From: Endozoicomonas arenosclerae
GTDB taxonomy: Bacteria; Pseudomonadota; Gammaproteobacteria; Pseudomonadales; Endozoicomonadaceae
Direction of reading: 5' to 3'
NCBI RefSeq assembly: GCF_001562015.1
Contig: NZ_LASA01000086.1
Span: forward strand, 1-64,000
DNA: 64,000 nucleotides
Of the stretch, positions 9,038 through 18,981 are shown in pieces. Position 1 is the stretch's first letter. The number at the start of each line of letters is the position of its first letter. The notes under the pieces are model-generated. The model saw nothing but the letters and a program-made list of their open reading frames with translations. It searched no databases and was not told the origin of the DNA. A program made the translations under genes and the position numbers.

Positions 9038-9825
9038 GATTCACCCTCTTCGAACTCTTCGTCCACATCATCACCCTCTTCACCGTCATCATCCGATTTA
9101 GGCGTGGGCGCTTTTTGTGTGCCTTTCTTCGACCCTTTTTGTTGTTCCTGCTCCGGCTTTTTCTGGGCATCCGAAGGCTTAAAGTCAATGGCCGGCAGCA
9201 CTGTTACCAGAGATCCAAAATTCACATGCTGCACTGTCAGCTCGATCGCATGAGGCATCACCGGATCTTCCGTTTTTTTGGCTGCCGCGGCCCCTGCAGG
9301 CTGTGGCTGTGGGCCCTGAGATTGTTTTGCGGGAGGCCAACTGCTGCTCCAGCGCTTCTTCTCATCCATGAAGCGTACTTTCAGCCCCTGGACATTACGA
9401 AGAACCACCTGCCTGATCTGTACAGGATCCGGAGCACGATCCAGCATCAACCAGTAATAACGAATCAGCTCGCCTTCTTCCAAATCATAAGCCACCCGCT
9501 GCAAATTACTTCTCAGTTCCTGCAGGGGATTTCGCCAACCCGTGCGAGTAAACTCCAGGGCAAAGCCATCCCGACTGGGTGACTTGACCGCAGGCTGACT
9601 GTCACCAAACTCATCCCTTATCGGTCTGGCTGCCATCTGGAAAAGATCCTTTTCAAGGATCAGTTGTGCACGCTGAATCTCATCCAGGTTATCCAGAATC
9701 CCATCCGTCACCTGCTGTGCCCTGCTGACAGAATCAAACAGCTTGTAAGCGGCAGTACTGATCATGGCAAACAGCAGAATCGCAATCATCAGCTCAAGCA
9801 GCGTGAACCCTTTACTTCCCTTCAT
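9034..9825 (-). CDS. gspJ: type II secretion minor pseudopilin GspJ with acidic tail
   Basis: Minor pseudopilin of the tip complex with GspI and GspK. The leader MKGSKG is followed by FTLLELMIAILLF with the Glu at +5. The body is a typical GspJ beta domain with ILEKDLFQMAARP. It is longer than usual (263 residues): there is a Pro/Gln/Ala-rich insert near 165-185 and a charged tail of about 50 residues, first Lys/Gln-rich, then almost purely Asp/Glu. This tail is odd for a pseudopilin and is probably disordered. Start overlaps gspI stop by four bases, and stop overlaps gspK start by four. Confidence 0.94.
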   Translation of the reverse strand: MKGSKGFTLLELMIAILLFAMISTAAYKLFDSVSRAQQVTDGILDNLDEIQRAQLILEKDLFQMAARPIRDEFGDSQPAVKSPSRDGFALEFTRTGWRNPLQELRSNLQRVAYDLEEGELIRYYWLMLDRAPDPVQIRQVVLRNVQGLKVRFMDEKKRWSSSWPPAKQSQGPQPQPAGAAAAKKTEDPVMPHAIELTVQHVNFGSLVTVLPAIDFKPSDAQKKPEQEQQKGSKKGTQKAPTPKSDDDGEEGDDVDEEFEEGES

Positions 9826-10217
9826 TTCTTGGGCTTCCTCAGATAGGAGTCCAAAGAAAACATCGAAATGTCATCATCCCCCGGTTTCTGATTCCCGACA
9901 AAAACATCCACCACAATCTTCCTGAAATCTCGCTCACTGGTGTCCCGAACGGTTTGCCTTACATACCAGTAATAACCGGCATAGTTTTCGACCTTGCCTT
10001 TTATGCCCTTATCAGGCCAGTTCTTCTCTGCCTGCATGCGGCTTAGGTATTGGTCCGCCACTTGAGCCGCCAGAACTTTCTCCTGCATATAACGGGTTTG
10101 CCGGATGCTGTTGCCATCCGCCAGCATCAGCATGGAAGCGGCCACAGCAAACACCACCAGCGCCACCATCACTTCGATCAGGGTGAACCCCCGGGCTCTA
10201 ACGGACGACTTCGACAT
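9822..10217 (-). CDS. gspI: type II secretion minor pseudopilin GspI
   Basis: Minor pseudopilin that nucleates the tip complex. It has a short basic leader (MSKSSVRARG) followed by FTLIEVMVALVVFAVAASML with Glu at +5, then a small C-terminal domain with an aromatic region GYYWYVRQTV. I choose the ATG at 10217, giving 131 residues and a short leader; the frame opens four codons earlier. The gene overlaps the end of gspH by about 20 bases and gspJ by four. Confidence 0.94.
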   Translation of the reverse strand: MSKSSVRARGFTLIEVMVALVVFAVAASMLMLADGNSIRQTRYMQEKVLAAQVADQYLSRMQAEKNWPDKGIKGKVENYAGYYWYVRQTVRDTSERDFRKIVVDVFVGNQKPGDDDISMFSLDSYLRKPKK

Positions 10218-10728
10218 CGGACAGACCATCGGTTGTCAGCACCACCTTCTGCTTTTTATTTTCATCAGGCACCACATACAGAGAAAAAGGGGTCACCTGG
10301 TAGTCTGAATAAAACACCACACTGGGGCCTTCTTCTCTGGGCTCCAGGTAAGGAAGATCTCCTTCCGCCGTGTTCAGATAAACATTCAAACTGTCTGGCA
10401 TTTTATATGGCTGGAAAGGGGTCTCAGTGATGGCTACCCACTCCTTGCTTTCAAGAGGCAACACCCACCAGTGATAGCGACCGCTCTTGTCTATAGAAAA
10501 GCCATATTCCGCGTTATCCAGTAACGCCTTGTCCCTCACCTGAGAGAAAAGAACCTGTAACCTGGCCGCCTGCTCCTGAACCGTCTTCTGAACAGTGCCA
10601 GTGATGGGACTCAACAGAGTAATACCCAGCAAGATCCCGATAATCAGAATGACAACCAGCAGTTCAACCAGGGTGAACCCCCGGCTCCTTTTCGCTCGGC
10701 TGCGTCCTTCAGGCACCGGATACTTCAT
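10198..10728 (-). CDS. gspH: type II secretion minor pseudopilin GspH
   Basis: Minor pseudopilin with leader peptidase motif RSRGFTLVELLVVILIIGIL, then a GspH-type beta-sandwich (176 residues from this start). ATG at 10728 is preceded by AGGG and gives a 17-residue basic leader. A GTG at 10779 that overlaps the gspG stop as GTGA is an equally coupled alternative and would add 17 residues. Confidence 0.92.
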   Translation of the reverse strand: MKYPVPEGRSRAKRSRGFTLVELLVVILIIGILLGITLLSPITGTVQKTVQEQAARLQVLFSQVRDKALLDNAEYGFSIDKSGRYHWWVLPLESKEWVAITETPFQPYKMPDSLNVYLNTAEGDLPYLEPREEGPSVVFYSDYQVTPFSLYVVPDENKKQKVVLTTDGLSDVEVVR

Positions 10729-10775
10729 TGAATCCCTGTAGCTTTGGAAGGTTAAATCTGCTATCCGGGTTGAAC

Positions 10776-11210
10776 TCACGACTCTTCCCAGTTGGTGATA
10801 TCAGCATCAAGGCCCTCGCCGCCTTCACGCCCATCGGCTCCCTGGGAATAGAGATCGTATTTGCCATGATTACCTGGCTGAAGATAGATGTAGGCATTTC
10901 CCCAGGGATCAACCGGTGCCTTTTTCAGATAACCCTCGGGATTCCAGTTTCTGGGTTCCGGAGTAATAGTTGGCTTCTTGACCAGCGCGTCCAACCCCTG
11001 ATCGGTTGACGGATAAAACCCATTATCCAATCTGAACAGTTCCAGCGCCTGGGAGATCGTTTCAATATCAGAACGCGCTACTGTCACCTTGGCCTGATCC
11101 GGACGGCTGAGAATCTTAGGAGCTACCATGGCTGCCAGAATCCCAAGAATCACTACAACCACCATGATCTCAATGAGGGTAAAGCCTCTTTGTACCTGTC
11201 TTGTCATCAT
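10776..11210 (-). CDS. gspG: type II secretion major pseudopilin GspG
   Basis: Main subunit of the pseudopilus. The leader MMTRQVQRG precedes FTLIEIMVVVVILGILAAMV (Glu at +5); the mature part contains the family region DNGFYPSTDQGLDALV and the PWGNAYIY...ADGREGGEGLDADI region that forms the calcium site in homologues. The ATG at 11210 has GAGG eight bases upstream, better spaced than the GTG two codons earlier. It is separated from gspF by about 150 bases, the only sizeable gap in the operon, perhaps allowing separate control of this abundant subunit. Confidence 0.96.
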   Translation of the reverse strand: MMTRQVQRGFTLIEIMVVVVILGILAAMVAPKILSRPDQAKVTVARSDIETISQALELFRLDNGFYPSTDQGLDALVKKPTITPEPRNWNPEGYLKKAPVDPWGNAYIYLQPGNHGKYDLYSQGADGREGGEGLDADITNWEES

Positions 11211-11360
11211 TTTCACGACCTCTTCAATGGATTCCGTACCTAAGAAGTGGACCCACTGCCGCCACTTCCAGAGAAATCTGGGCCAGTAGCCGCAGACCCC
11301 GTCCTGTACGTCCTGTTTCTACCTGTATGAACATTGCCAAGGAGCAGGCCCTGTTCGTTG

Positions 11361-12581
11361 TCAGTTCAATAACTGGTTCATATTCAAAATCGGTAACAGA
11401 ATGGCCAGAACAATCACCATGACAACCCCTCCCATAACCACAAGCATCAAGGGCTCAAACAGGCCAAGCAGTAGTGAAATTCGACCATCGAGCTCCATCT
11501 GCTGATTCTGTGCCGTTCTGTCCAGCATCTCGTCCAGTTCACCGGTGGATTCACCGCTCCCGATCATATGAAGCATCAAGGGGGGAAAGTATCCGGTTTC
11601 TGCCAGCGCACGGTTGAGACTGGAACCTTCACTGACTCTTCTGGCAACGCTTTTTACCGCTTCACAGATCGCCCGGTTATCTATGACCTGAGACGCGATG
11701 ACCAGAGCTTCTACGAGAGACACACCACTTCGGGTCAAAATGCTGAGCGTGCTGGCAAAACGTGCGGCGCTGAGGGTTTTGCTGAATCGTCCCAAAATGG
11801 GCAAACGCAAAAAGAAACGATCCCATGACATACGAATGGGAGGCTTTTTCAATGCCTGCTTGAAAGCTACGACCCCAAAGAAAATGATGCTGAATATGAA
11901 GGGCCAATAGGCCTGGAAGCCTTCACTGGCCGCAATCAGGGCAACGGTAATACCCGGCAGCTCCTGCCCCGTATCAACAAACACTTTCACCACATCCGGT
12001 ACTACATAGCCCAGAAGAAAACTGACGATGCCCAGGGCCGCCACCAGCAAAATGATGGGATAGAGCAGCGCCTGCTGAATTCTCTGAGTGGATTTCATTC
12101 TGGCTTCGGTGTAATCAGCCAGCCTGTTAAGCACCTTGTCGAGATAACCGGCATGCTCACCAGCCGCCACAGTGGCTCTGAACATCTGGGGAAAGATATG
12201 GGGAAAGTCTTCAAGACTCTGGGCCAGTGTGTAACCTTCCAGAACCCTTGAGCGGATCGCCAGCAACATATTCTTCAGTCGACGTTTTTCCTGTTGAGAG
12301 GCCACACCATACAAAGCTTCCTCAACGGGCATTGCGGCCTGAATCAAGGTAGCTAACTGACGAGTCAGCGTGGCCAATTCCACGGCTGAGACCCCTCTCT
12401 GGAATAATGTCGACACTCCAGAGGCGGTATTTCTCTTCTGCTGAGATACCGGACTGACTGAGAGCGGCGTCCATTCCCTGTCACGCAGCATCTGCCGGAC
12501 ATGCCGGTTACTGTCTGCTTCCAGAGTTCCCTTATGCTGTTTGCCCTGCTGGTCGAGGGCGATGTATTCATATGCAGCCAT
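11361..12581 (-). CDS. gspF: type II secretion inner-membrane platform protein GspF
   Basis: Polytopic platform protein coupling GspE activity to pseudopilus growth. It has 406 residues with two repeated GspF/PilC cytoplasmic domains (about 70-190 and 270-390) and three membrane segments, including LLYPIILLVAALGIVSFLLGY and a C-terminal helix near 375-400. It begins MAAYEYIALDQQGKQHKG, typical of the family. It lies 29 bases after gspE. Confidence 0.95.
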   Translation of the reverse strand: MAAYEYIALDQQGKQHKGTLEADSNRHVRQMLRDREWTPLSVSPVSQQKRNTASGVSTLFQRGVSAVELATLTRQLATLIQAAMPVEEALYGVASQQEKRRLKNMLLAIRSRVLEGYTLAQSLEDFPHIFPQMFRATVAAGEHAGYLDKVLNRLADYTEARMKSTQRIQQALLYPIILLVAALGIVSFLLGYVVPDVVKVFVDTGQELPGITVALIAASEGFQAYWPFIFSIIFFGVVAFKQALKKPPIRMSWDRFFLRLPILGRFSKTLSAARFASTLSILTRSGVSLVEALVIASQVIDNRAICEAVKSVARRVSEGSSLNRALAETGYFPPLMLHMIGSGESTGELDEMLDRTAQNQQMELDGRISLLLGLFEPLMLVVMGGVVMVIVLAILLPILNMNQLLN

Positions 12582-12610
12582 GTCGTGCGGTTATCCGCCT
12601 CCGATACGGA

Positions 12611-14131
12611 TTAATCTTTCTGGGTCACCCTGAGCACTTCTTCCAATGTGGTCAGACCAGCCAGTACCTTTTTGGCGCCATCATCGCGAATACCAGGTGA
12701 GCGCTGCCTGACATAATCAGTAATCGCCTGCTCTCCCTCGCCGGCATGGATCATTCTACGAACCTGTTCATCAACCATAACGACTTCATAAATACCGGTT
12801 CGCCCCCGGTAACCACTGTGGTTACACTCTTTACAACCTTTTGCATGGAAAAGGTTAGGTGCAGAAGCCATCTCTACGCCCAGTTCGCGGCATTCAGCCT
12901 CATCTGGCTGGTAGGGTTGTTTGCATTGATCACAGAGCATCCTCACCAACCGTTGTGCAATGACACCCAAGAGGCTGGACGAAAGAAGAAAGGGCTCAAT
13001 CCCCATATCCTGCAATCGGGTTAATGCGCCTATGGCGGTATTGGTGTGCAGAGTGGAAAGAACAAGGTGACCCGTCAAACTGGCCTGAACAGCAATTTCT
13101 GCGGTTTCGGTATCACGGATCTCACCGACCATGACGACATCGGGATCCTGACGAAGAATAGCCCTGAGACCACGGGCAAAAGTCATATCCACCTTGGTGT
13201 TCACCTGGGTCTGACCAATACCTTCAAGGTTGTATTCGATGGGATCTTCTACGGTGAGGATGTTTCGGCACTTATCATTCAATGACGTCAAACAGGCATA
13301 CAGTGAAGTGGTTTTACCGGAGCCGGTTGGACCTGTTACCAGAATAATGCCATAGGGTTTGGCCAATAGGCTTGAGACTCTCTCAAGATCCTGACTGGCC
13401 ATACCAAGATGCTTGAGCTCAAGACGACCTGCAGCCTTATCGAGCAGACGCAGTACAACACGTTCACCATTACTTGATGGCAGTGTTGATACCCGTACAT
13501 CCACTTCCTTACCAGCCACTTTTAGTGAAATTCGACCATCCTGGGGAATACGTTTTTCTGCAATATCGAGCCGGGCCATAACCTTGATTCTGGAAACCAG
13601 CAATGCCGCCAGAGTTCTTTGCAAACTCAGAATCTCTCTAAGCACGCCATCGACCCTGACCCTGACCACCAGATGACTTTCAAAGGTTTCGATATGAACG
13701 TCTGAAGCCCCTTCCTTAATCGCTTCGGTTAACAGGGCATTGATGAGCCGGATTACAGGGGCATCGTCACTCTGTTCAAGCAGATCCTCTGTGACAGGCA
13801 CGGCTTCTGCCAGACTGCTGAGATCCAGATCATCACTGATTCCGGCCGCGTTCTGGAGTGCTTCTGAGCTGTCATTGTGATAACACTCGGAAAGCATTTC
13901 AGAAAGCTTGTCGGTGCCCACCTTTCGGTAAATGGGCGACTGACAGGTAATTCGGGTAACTTCAGAGAATATGTCTGCAGAAGGGACTGAACGAAAATAG
14001 AGCACTGGCTGCTCCTGCTCCCAGACCAGCACTACACCATGCCGTTTGGCAAAGGTAAAAGGCAGACGCTGCAGCATCAGTCCCTGATCTTGAGAATCCG
14101 GATCTTCTGGAAGGGCAGCTGTGTCAGTCAA
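12611..14131 (-). CDS. gspE: type II secretion ATPase GspE
   Basis: Cytoplasmic hexameric ATPase that powers the secretion system. The 506 residues contain an N-terminal GspL-binding region (1-120), Walker A GPTGSGKT (267-274), Walker B and Asp/His boxes ([28 protein letters not shown]) and a tetracysteine zinc domain near the C-terminus (CDQC...CKEC). The start is a TTG at 14131; it is supported by AAGGAG six bases upstream and by N-terminal alignment length. First gene of the minus-strand unit, divergent from gspC. Confidence 0.96.
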   Translation of the reverse strand: MTDTAALPEDPDSQDQGLMLQRLPFTFAKRHGVVLVWEQEQPVLYFRSVPSADIFSEVTRITCQSPIYRKVGTDKLSEMLSECYHNDSSEALQNAAGISDDLDLSSLAEAVPVTEDLLEQSDDAPVIRLINALLTEAIKEGASDVHIETFESHLVVRVRVDGVLREILSLQRTLAALLVSRIKVMARLDIAEKRIPQDGRISLKVAGKEVDVRVSTLPSSNGERVVLRLLDKAAGRLELKHLGMASQDLERVSSLLAKPYGIILVTGPTGSGKTTSLYACLTSLNDKCRNILTVEDPIEYNLEGIGQTQVNTKVDMTFARGLRAILRQDPDVVMVGEIRDTETAEIAVQASLTGHLVLSTLHTNTAIGALTRLQDMGIEPFLLSSSLLGVIAQRLVRMLCDQCKQPYQPDEAECRELGVEMASAPNLFHAKGCKECNHSGYRGRTGIYEVVMVDEQVRRMIHAGEGEQAITDYVRQRSPGIRDDGAKKVLAGLTTLEEVLRVTQKD

Positions 14132-14490
14132 GGCTAACTCCTTGGATAATTAATAATTCCAGAACTTCTAATTAGGTTGATTGGAGACGACAAATAATCA
14201 ATCAAGGTATTTTTTGCTCTGAGCCCTGGAAATTGAATTATTCTTCAGGCACATCACAGGAAGTTTGATCCAATATCCGAATTTTACAACTGAATTTTAA
14301 AAATGACTCAAACACCATCTCGACTCTTTGATCAAATTGAAATCACTGAGTACAAACCATTACTTGAAAACTCTTTATTGGTTAGAGCACTAGCTTTTAA
14401 AAGTAGCACTCTTATGCTTTATTTAGATTAAGAATAGTCCATGACCCAGCGTGTCTTCCTTAATCAAGTGAACATTAAATAGAGAACACT
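14132..14490. promoter_or_regulatory. divergent gspE/gspC promoter region
   Basis: A 359-base AT-rich region between the start codons of gspE (minus) and gspC (plus). It must hold both promoters. I see no long palindrome and no near-consensus -35/-10 pair that I would defend; TTGAAA near 14366 on the plus strand is a possible -35 without a good partner. Confidence 0.4.
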
Positions 14491-15138
14491 ATGAATTCAG
14501 AGGTCATGGCCACCTATTTAAAATGGGGCCATCGAAAAAACCGCACTGCACTGACCATATTGCTGACAAGCACCATGATTATTTCATTGGGTATTCAGTC
14601 TTTTTCCTTTTATCAATCCTGGATAAAAGAGGATCCTCTTGATAATTCTGAACAGGTGTCCCAGACCCAGACTCAGGAGAAAGTGCTCACCCCAAAAGAC
14701 TTTGAATTACTCTTTGGGGCTAATCACCAACCTGAAGTCGTTAAAGAGACCGCCGATATTCCTAAAACAAGATTGAATCTTGTTCTAAGAGGAGCCCTTG
14801 GTGAACGTGATCAGAAGAACAAAAATTCAAGTGCTATTATCCAAGGCAGCAATCAGGACAAGCTTTATGGCATTGGTGACACTCTTCCCGGTGGCGCAAT
14901 ACTCAGGGAAGTGCACAGGGATCATGTGGTTTTGAGTCGCAACGGCCAGCTTGAAACCCTTTATTTCCCGGATGCCGGCAAAGATGACAGGGCTTTACAG
15001 GAATTCAAAAGCCCCACAGACGCTATGGATAAGAAAACAGAACGCCCCGGCTACACTCAGGAGCCGGATGGAAAATCACTTGAACAGCGCATGCAGGAGT
15101 TAAGAGATAAGCTCCAGCAGGCTAATCAAGGGATTTGA
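14491..15138 (+). CDS. gspC: type II secretion system protein GspC
   Basis: Inner-membrane protein linking the platform to the outer-membrane secretin. It has 215 residues: a cytoplasmic stub, one helix near 20-42 (LTILLTSTMIISLGIQSF), a linker, and the homology region (about 93-160) with LNLVLRGALG and LYGIGDTLPGGAILREVH. The C-terminus is a predicted coiled coil (LEQRMQELRDKLQQA) rather than a PDZ domain, as in the Xcp-type GspC of Pseudomonas. It is followed by gspD after about 30 bases. Confidence 0.93.
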   Translation: MNSEVMATYLKWGHRKNRTALTILLTSTMIISLGIQSFSFYQSWIKEDPLDNSEQVSQTQTQEKVLTPKDFELLFGANHQPEVVKETADIPKTRLNLVLRGALGERDQKNKNSSAIIQGSNQDKLYGIGDTLPGGAILREVHRDHVVLSRNGQLETLYFPDAGKDDRALQEFKSPTDAMDKKTERPGYTQEPDGKSLEQRMQELRDKLQQANQGI

Positions 15139-15172
15139 TACAAGAATTAAAACCTCTTCATATGGTTAAGTG

Positions 15173-17287
15173 ATGAATACTAAAGACAGTCCATTTGTAT
15201 CCATGGCCTTCAGACCTCTGCTTGCTGCATTGCTTACCCTGAGCCTTCAGAGCAGCGTTTCTGCAGCACCGGTACCTGCCAGCTCACCCACTGCAAAAGC
15301 CCCCGCCGAGGCCCTGAAGGCTGAAACAGCCAAGGACAAGAAGTGGACGCTGAATCACCAGAATGCTGATATCCGGGAATTCATAGGCCAGATTGCCAAG
15401 ATTACCGGTGAAACCTTTGTTATTGACCCCAGAATCAAGGGCGGTAACACGGTGACCGTCATTTCTTCAAAGCCCCTGAGCAGTGATGAAGTTTACGACG
15501 TCTTTCTGGAGGTTCTCTCTGCCAACGGCTACGCCGTAATTCCCAAAGGCAGCATCATCAATATCGTGCCAAGCACAACGGCCAAAACCAGCTCACCTTC
15601 AGACACCCAGAAGCCCAGAGACGCAGTCATGACCACTCGTGTCATAGAGCTTCACAGTGTGTCCGCTATCGAGCTGATTCCCATTATCCGTCCCCTGATA
15701 GCCCAATACGGTCACGCAGCAGCTTCAGCATCCAGCAATGCCGTGATTGTCAGCGACCTGGCTGACAACGTAGACCGTATTACCAAACTGGTGAGGGAGC
15801 TGGATGAAACGGGCAACAACGATTATGAAGTGCTTCAGCTGAAGCATGCCTGGGTGGGTGATGTTTCCAAGATCATTCAGGACACTTTGGTAACAGGTAA
15901 GGGCCAACTGCCCAGTGGGCTTCAGGTCATTGCTGATGAGCGCAGCAACCGCCTGGTCATCAAAGGCAACGCCAGTAAACGTCAAAGGGTAAGAAAGCTC
16001 GTCGAAACTCTGGACAAGGAAGGTATCCGCAAGTCAAACACCAAGGTTATCTTCCTTAGCTATGGTGACGCAAAAAACATTGCCGACATACTGGCCGAAG
16101 CGTCCAGCACCATACAGGACAGTCAGGAAAAGAAAGCCAAGTCGTCCGCTTCAGCCCAACAGCCTGTTCCACAGCAACCTTCATCACCCAAGGTTCAAAC
16201 CAAAGGGCAGCCTAGCGGAAAGAGCAAAAGTGCCAAGTCTGCACCAAACGTCTTTGTAAAAGCTGATGAGACCCAGAATGCCCTGATCATGATTGCCGAC
16301 CCGGATACTCTGGCCGAGATGGAGCATATTGTTCGCCAGCTGGATATCCCAAGATCCCAGGTACTGCTGGAGGCTGTCATCGTGGAAGTTTCTGGCGGTA
16401 TCGATGACGCACTGGGTGTTCAGTGGGGCATAGACGGTAAGAAGACCATTCGTGGAGAATCCACTACAACCGGGGCAGACGGTAAGTCTACTACCACGGT
16501 TTCAGGAACCAAAAGCAGTGTCACCGGACATATTCTGGAGAACTCAGCCATCACGCTGGGCTCACTGGCACTAAGAGGCGACAACTTTGGTGTGCTGGTA
16601 TCCGCTCTGAGCGCCAAATCCAACAACGACATCCTCTCAACGCCCAGCATGCTGACCCTGGATAATCAGGAAGCTGAATTCCTGGTGGGTCAGAACATTC
16701 CGATCAAGACCGGTTCTTATCAGACTTCAGCCGGTGGTGGCAGCAACAACCCGTTTACCACTACAGACCGTAAGGATGTGGGCATCAAGCTGAAGATCAC
16801 CCCCCACCTCAGCGAAGGCAATGGTATTCGACTGGAGCTGGAGCAGGAGGTTTCCTCTCTCGACGTTGGCACATCAGAGTCCCTGCTAAAAAATGATGAT
16901 CTGATCTTTAACAACAGAACCCTGAAAACCACAGTTCTGGTGGATGACGGCCAGACCATTGTCATCGGTGGTTTGATTGAAAACATCAAGAGTCAGACCA
17001 AGAAGAAAGTGCCTCTGCTGGGCGATATCCCGATCATTGGAAACCTTTTCCGTTACGAACAGGATAAAAACCAGAAGCGAAACCTCATGCTGTTTATCCG
17101 ACCTACCATCATGAGAAACTCTGAAACACTGGCTAAAGCGACCAAAGATCGTTACAGCAAACTGAAAGTGATTCAGCATAACAAGAAGGCACCTGACATG
17201 CTGCCAGAGGATCCATCCACCCTGTTCGAACCCGAAGCATTTGATTTACGCAAAAAGGATAAGAAGATTTGGCAGACCAACGACTGA
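15173..17287 (+). CDS. gspD: type II secretion outer-membrane secretin GspD
   Basis: Forms the outer-membrane channel of the system. It has 704 residues with a signal peptide (cleavage near VSAAP), N0 domain (starting KKWTLNHQNADIREFIGQIA), N1-N3 repeats, a Gln/Ser/Pro/Lys-rich linker near 320-360 within N3, and the C-terminal secretin domain (VPLLGDIPIIGNLFRYEQ). The S domain at the end is short. A GTG one codon upstream of the chosen ATG is also possible. It closes the gspCD unit and is followed by a strong terminator. Confidence 0.97.
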   Translation: MNTKDSPFVSMAFRPLLAALLTLSLQSSVSAAPVPASSPTAKAPAEALKAETAKDKKWTLNHQNADIREFIGQIAKITGETFVIDPRIKGGNTVTVISSKPLSSDEVYDVFLEVLSANGYAVIPKGSIINIVPSTTAKTSSPSDTQKPRDAVMTTRVIELHSVSAIELIPIIRPLIAQYGHAAASASSNAVIVSDLADNVDRITKLVRELDETGNNDYEVLQLKHAWVGDVSKIIQDTLVTGKGQLPSGLQVIADERSNRLVIKGNASKRQRVRKLVETLDKEGIRKSNTKVIFLSYGDAKNIADILAEASSTIQDSQEKKAKSSASAQQPVPQQPSSPKVQTKGQPSGKSKSAKSAPNVFVKADETQNALIMIADPDTLAEMEHIVRQLDIPRSQVLLEAVIVEVSGGIDDALGVQWGIDGKKTIRGESTTTGADGKSTTTVSGTKSSVTGHILENSAITLGSLALRGDNFGVLVSALSAKSNNDILSTPSMLTLDNQEAEFLVGQNIPIKTGSYQTSAGGGSNNPFTTTDRKDVGIKLKITPHLSEGNGIRLELEQEVSSLDVGTSESLLKNDDLIFNNRTLKTTVLVDDGQTIVIGGLIENIKSQTKKKVPLLGDIPIIGNLFRYEQDKNQKRNLMLFIRPTIMRNSETLAKATKDRYSKLKVIQHNKKAPDMLPEDPSTLFEPEAFDLRKKDKKIWQTND

Positions 17288-17303
17288 TTCATGGATGGTT
17301 ACC

Positions 17304-17337
17304 AAAAAAGCCAGGTTGATTAACCTGGCTTTTTTAT
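17304..17337 (+). terminator. rho-independent terminator after gspD
   Basis: Perfect 14-bp stem AAAAAAGCCAGGTT / AACCTGGCTTTTTT with a 4-base loop and T tract, 17 bases after the gspD stop. Confidence 0.95.
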
Positions 17338-17511
17338 TTCTAAAGTTGGAATGTGGGTTTTGGAAAAACTTGCAAAGTACTGACTTTTAATTTTCAAAAC
17401 CCTGACAATAAAAAGAAACAAGTCGTCTATAAATAGAGCTAGTTTTAATTAACTCTTACTTTACCCTCATTGTTTAAAAACCTTTTCCACAAAGGTTATT
17501 TCTATCGCCCA

Positions 17512-18387
17512 TTAAAACACACTTAATATAAAGCAAACGCCAAACACCAAAAAAAACCGGCCTGTCATGGGTGGTAACTTCATTAATTGAAAATCACCCG
17601 GTGAGCACTTCAATAACTTAAGAGGTTGCCAAAGCACCAGCAACGAGAAGAGCAGATAAGCAGGCTGCTGCAGAAACTCATTCACATACAAGTAATAGCT
17701 GACAGGGTAAACAGAAAGGAGCAAAGCAACATACAACGCCCTGCTCATATCAAAACCCATTCTCACTGTCAGTGTACGTATACTTGAAGACTGATCATCC
17801 AGATAATCCCGGATTTCATTAGAAACCAGAAGTGCTGCAGCCAGAAGACTCACCGGTAGTGAAATCCAAAGCAGATTATTATCCCAGACACCGGATACTG
17901 CATAGTAAGCTCCACTCACCATTAGCACACCCGTCAAAAGAAAAACAGCCGGGACACCCAACCCTCTGTGTTTGTACACGATCGGTTCACCCGTGTAAAA
18001 ATAGCCGGCAATCACTCCAAACAATCCCAGCATAAACAGTGGCCAGCCCGTTACCCAAACCAGCCACAAGCCGATTACGATAGCGGCCAGAGTCAGCAGA
18101 CCGGCAATGAGGAAGTTACGACGTATTTGCTGAATCACCTGCTCTGCCAACAAACCGGTTCGTCCATTCCAAAAATGCAGGTCGGCATGATCGTTTGCCA
18201 GGTTACTGGCCGCCTGCAATAAAATCCCTGCAACCATAACAGCGATAGCCCTAAGCAAATCACCTGTGCCATTAGCAAATGCCACTGCTATACCCAGACC
18301 ACAGGTGATAAGCGCTACGGAGAAAGAAAAGGGCCTGAGAGCCCGCACAAAACGGTATTTGTCTGGATTCAGATTCGGTGTATCCAC
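17512..18387 (-). CDS. UbiA-family prenyltransferase, MenA-like
   Basis: Integral membrane prenyltransferase, 291 residues with about eight or nine helices. It has the two polar loops of the UbiA superfamily: NLANDHADLHF near residue 62 and SNEIRDYLDDQ near 190, which in homologues bind the Mg-prenyl-diphosphate. The N-terminal RPFSFSVAL and overall shape fit MenA (1,4-dihydroxy-2-naphthoate to demethylmenaquinone) better than UbiA or CyoE. No other menaquinone gene is nearby, so the substrate is inferred. It stands alone; gspD ends convergently. Confidence 0.75.
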   Translation of the reverse strand: MDTPNLNPDKYRFVRALRPFSFSVALITCGLGIAVAFANGTGDLLRAIAVMVAGILLQAASNLANDHADLHFWNGRTGLLAEQVIQQIRRNFLIAGLLTLAAIVIGLWLVWVTGWPLFMLGLFGVIAGYFYTGEPIVYKHRGLGVPAVFLLTGVLMVSGAYYAVSGVWDNNLLWISLPVSLLAAALLVSNEIRDYLDDQSSSIRTLTVRMGFDMSRALYVALLLSVYPVSYYLYVNEFLQQPAYLLFSLLVLWQPLKLLKCSPGDFQLMKLPPMTGRFFLVFGVCFILSVF

Positions 18388-18712
18388 TGGAGGATTCCCT
18401 GAGGGTGGAGATAAATGTGGAACTATGTGCCATTCAAAGGCTACAGCCTATAGCGACATTCCGTAAGTCCGACTTCAGATGGTTTACTCATAAGATCGCC
18501 ATTCTCGAAGCGGCTGCTCACCGGAAATGCCTATGAATAATGTGCTTCATCAGACTGATAAGAGAGGATAGCAGTATTGTCTGGAGCTAATAAAGGCGCT
18601 TAAAAGAAGGAAAAAAGGGCTCTCTATAAGAGACATGAAGTGACATCCCCCAGAGCACATGAGAAAAACGACACGAGACTGTTACATCTAAAGAGTGGTC
18701 TGAGATTAACGT
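18388..18712. other. intergenic stretch, nothing recognised
   Basis: About 325 bases upstream of the prenyltransferase gene with no open frame of note, no strong hairpin and no recognised promoter. Its right side leads into the palindromic repeat units at 18713-18918. Confidence 0.4.
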
Positions 18713-18815
18713 CCTTGTTGAAACCCTCTCAAAACCCTTCGGGCTGAGCCTTTCGAAGCCCAATACCACCACCCTTCGACAAGCTCAGGGCGAACGGAAT
18801 CCGTGTGTAAATCGG
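18713..18815 (+). repeat. dispersed palindromic unit, copy A1
   Basis: Core arms GGGCTGAGCCTTTCGAAG (from 18741) and CCCTTCGACAAGCTCAGGG (from 18772) are imperfect inverted repeats around CAATACCACCA, giving a long hairpin. The reverse complement of copy B (44703-44813) matches this unit including flanks: CCTCTCAAAACC on one side and GTGTAAAT with GGGAA on the other. Intergenic, between two minus-strand genes. Confidence 0.8.
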
Positions 18816-18854
18816 GAAGATATTTTGAGACAAACCCCAAGCTCTAACACCATA

Positions 18855-18916
18855 CCGTTCGCACTGAGCCTTTCGAAACCCAATACCACCACCCTTCGAT
18901 AAGCTCAGGATGAACT
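18855..18916 (+). repeat. dispersed palindromic unit, copy A2
   Basis: Second unit in the same orientation as A1, 60 bases later: GCACTGAGCCTTTCGAA, a spacer reading CAATACCACC as in A1, then CTTCGATAAGCTCAGGATGAAC. The arms are slightly more diverged. Confidence 0.8.
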
Positions 18917-18981
18917 GAGTATGTATATACATTAACTCTTGGCTGCACTGGTATAACGGATTCAGTACAGTGCTCTAAAAA

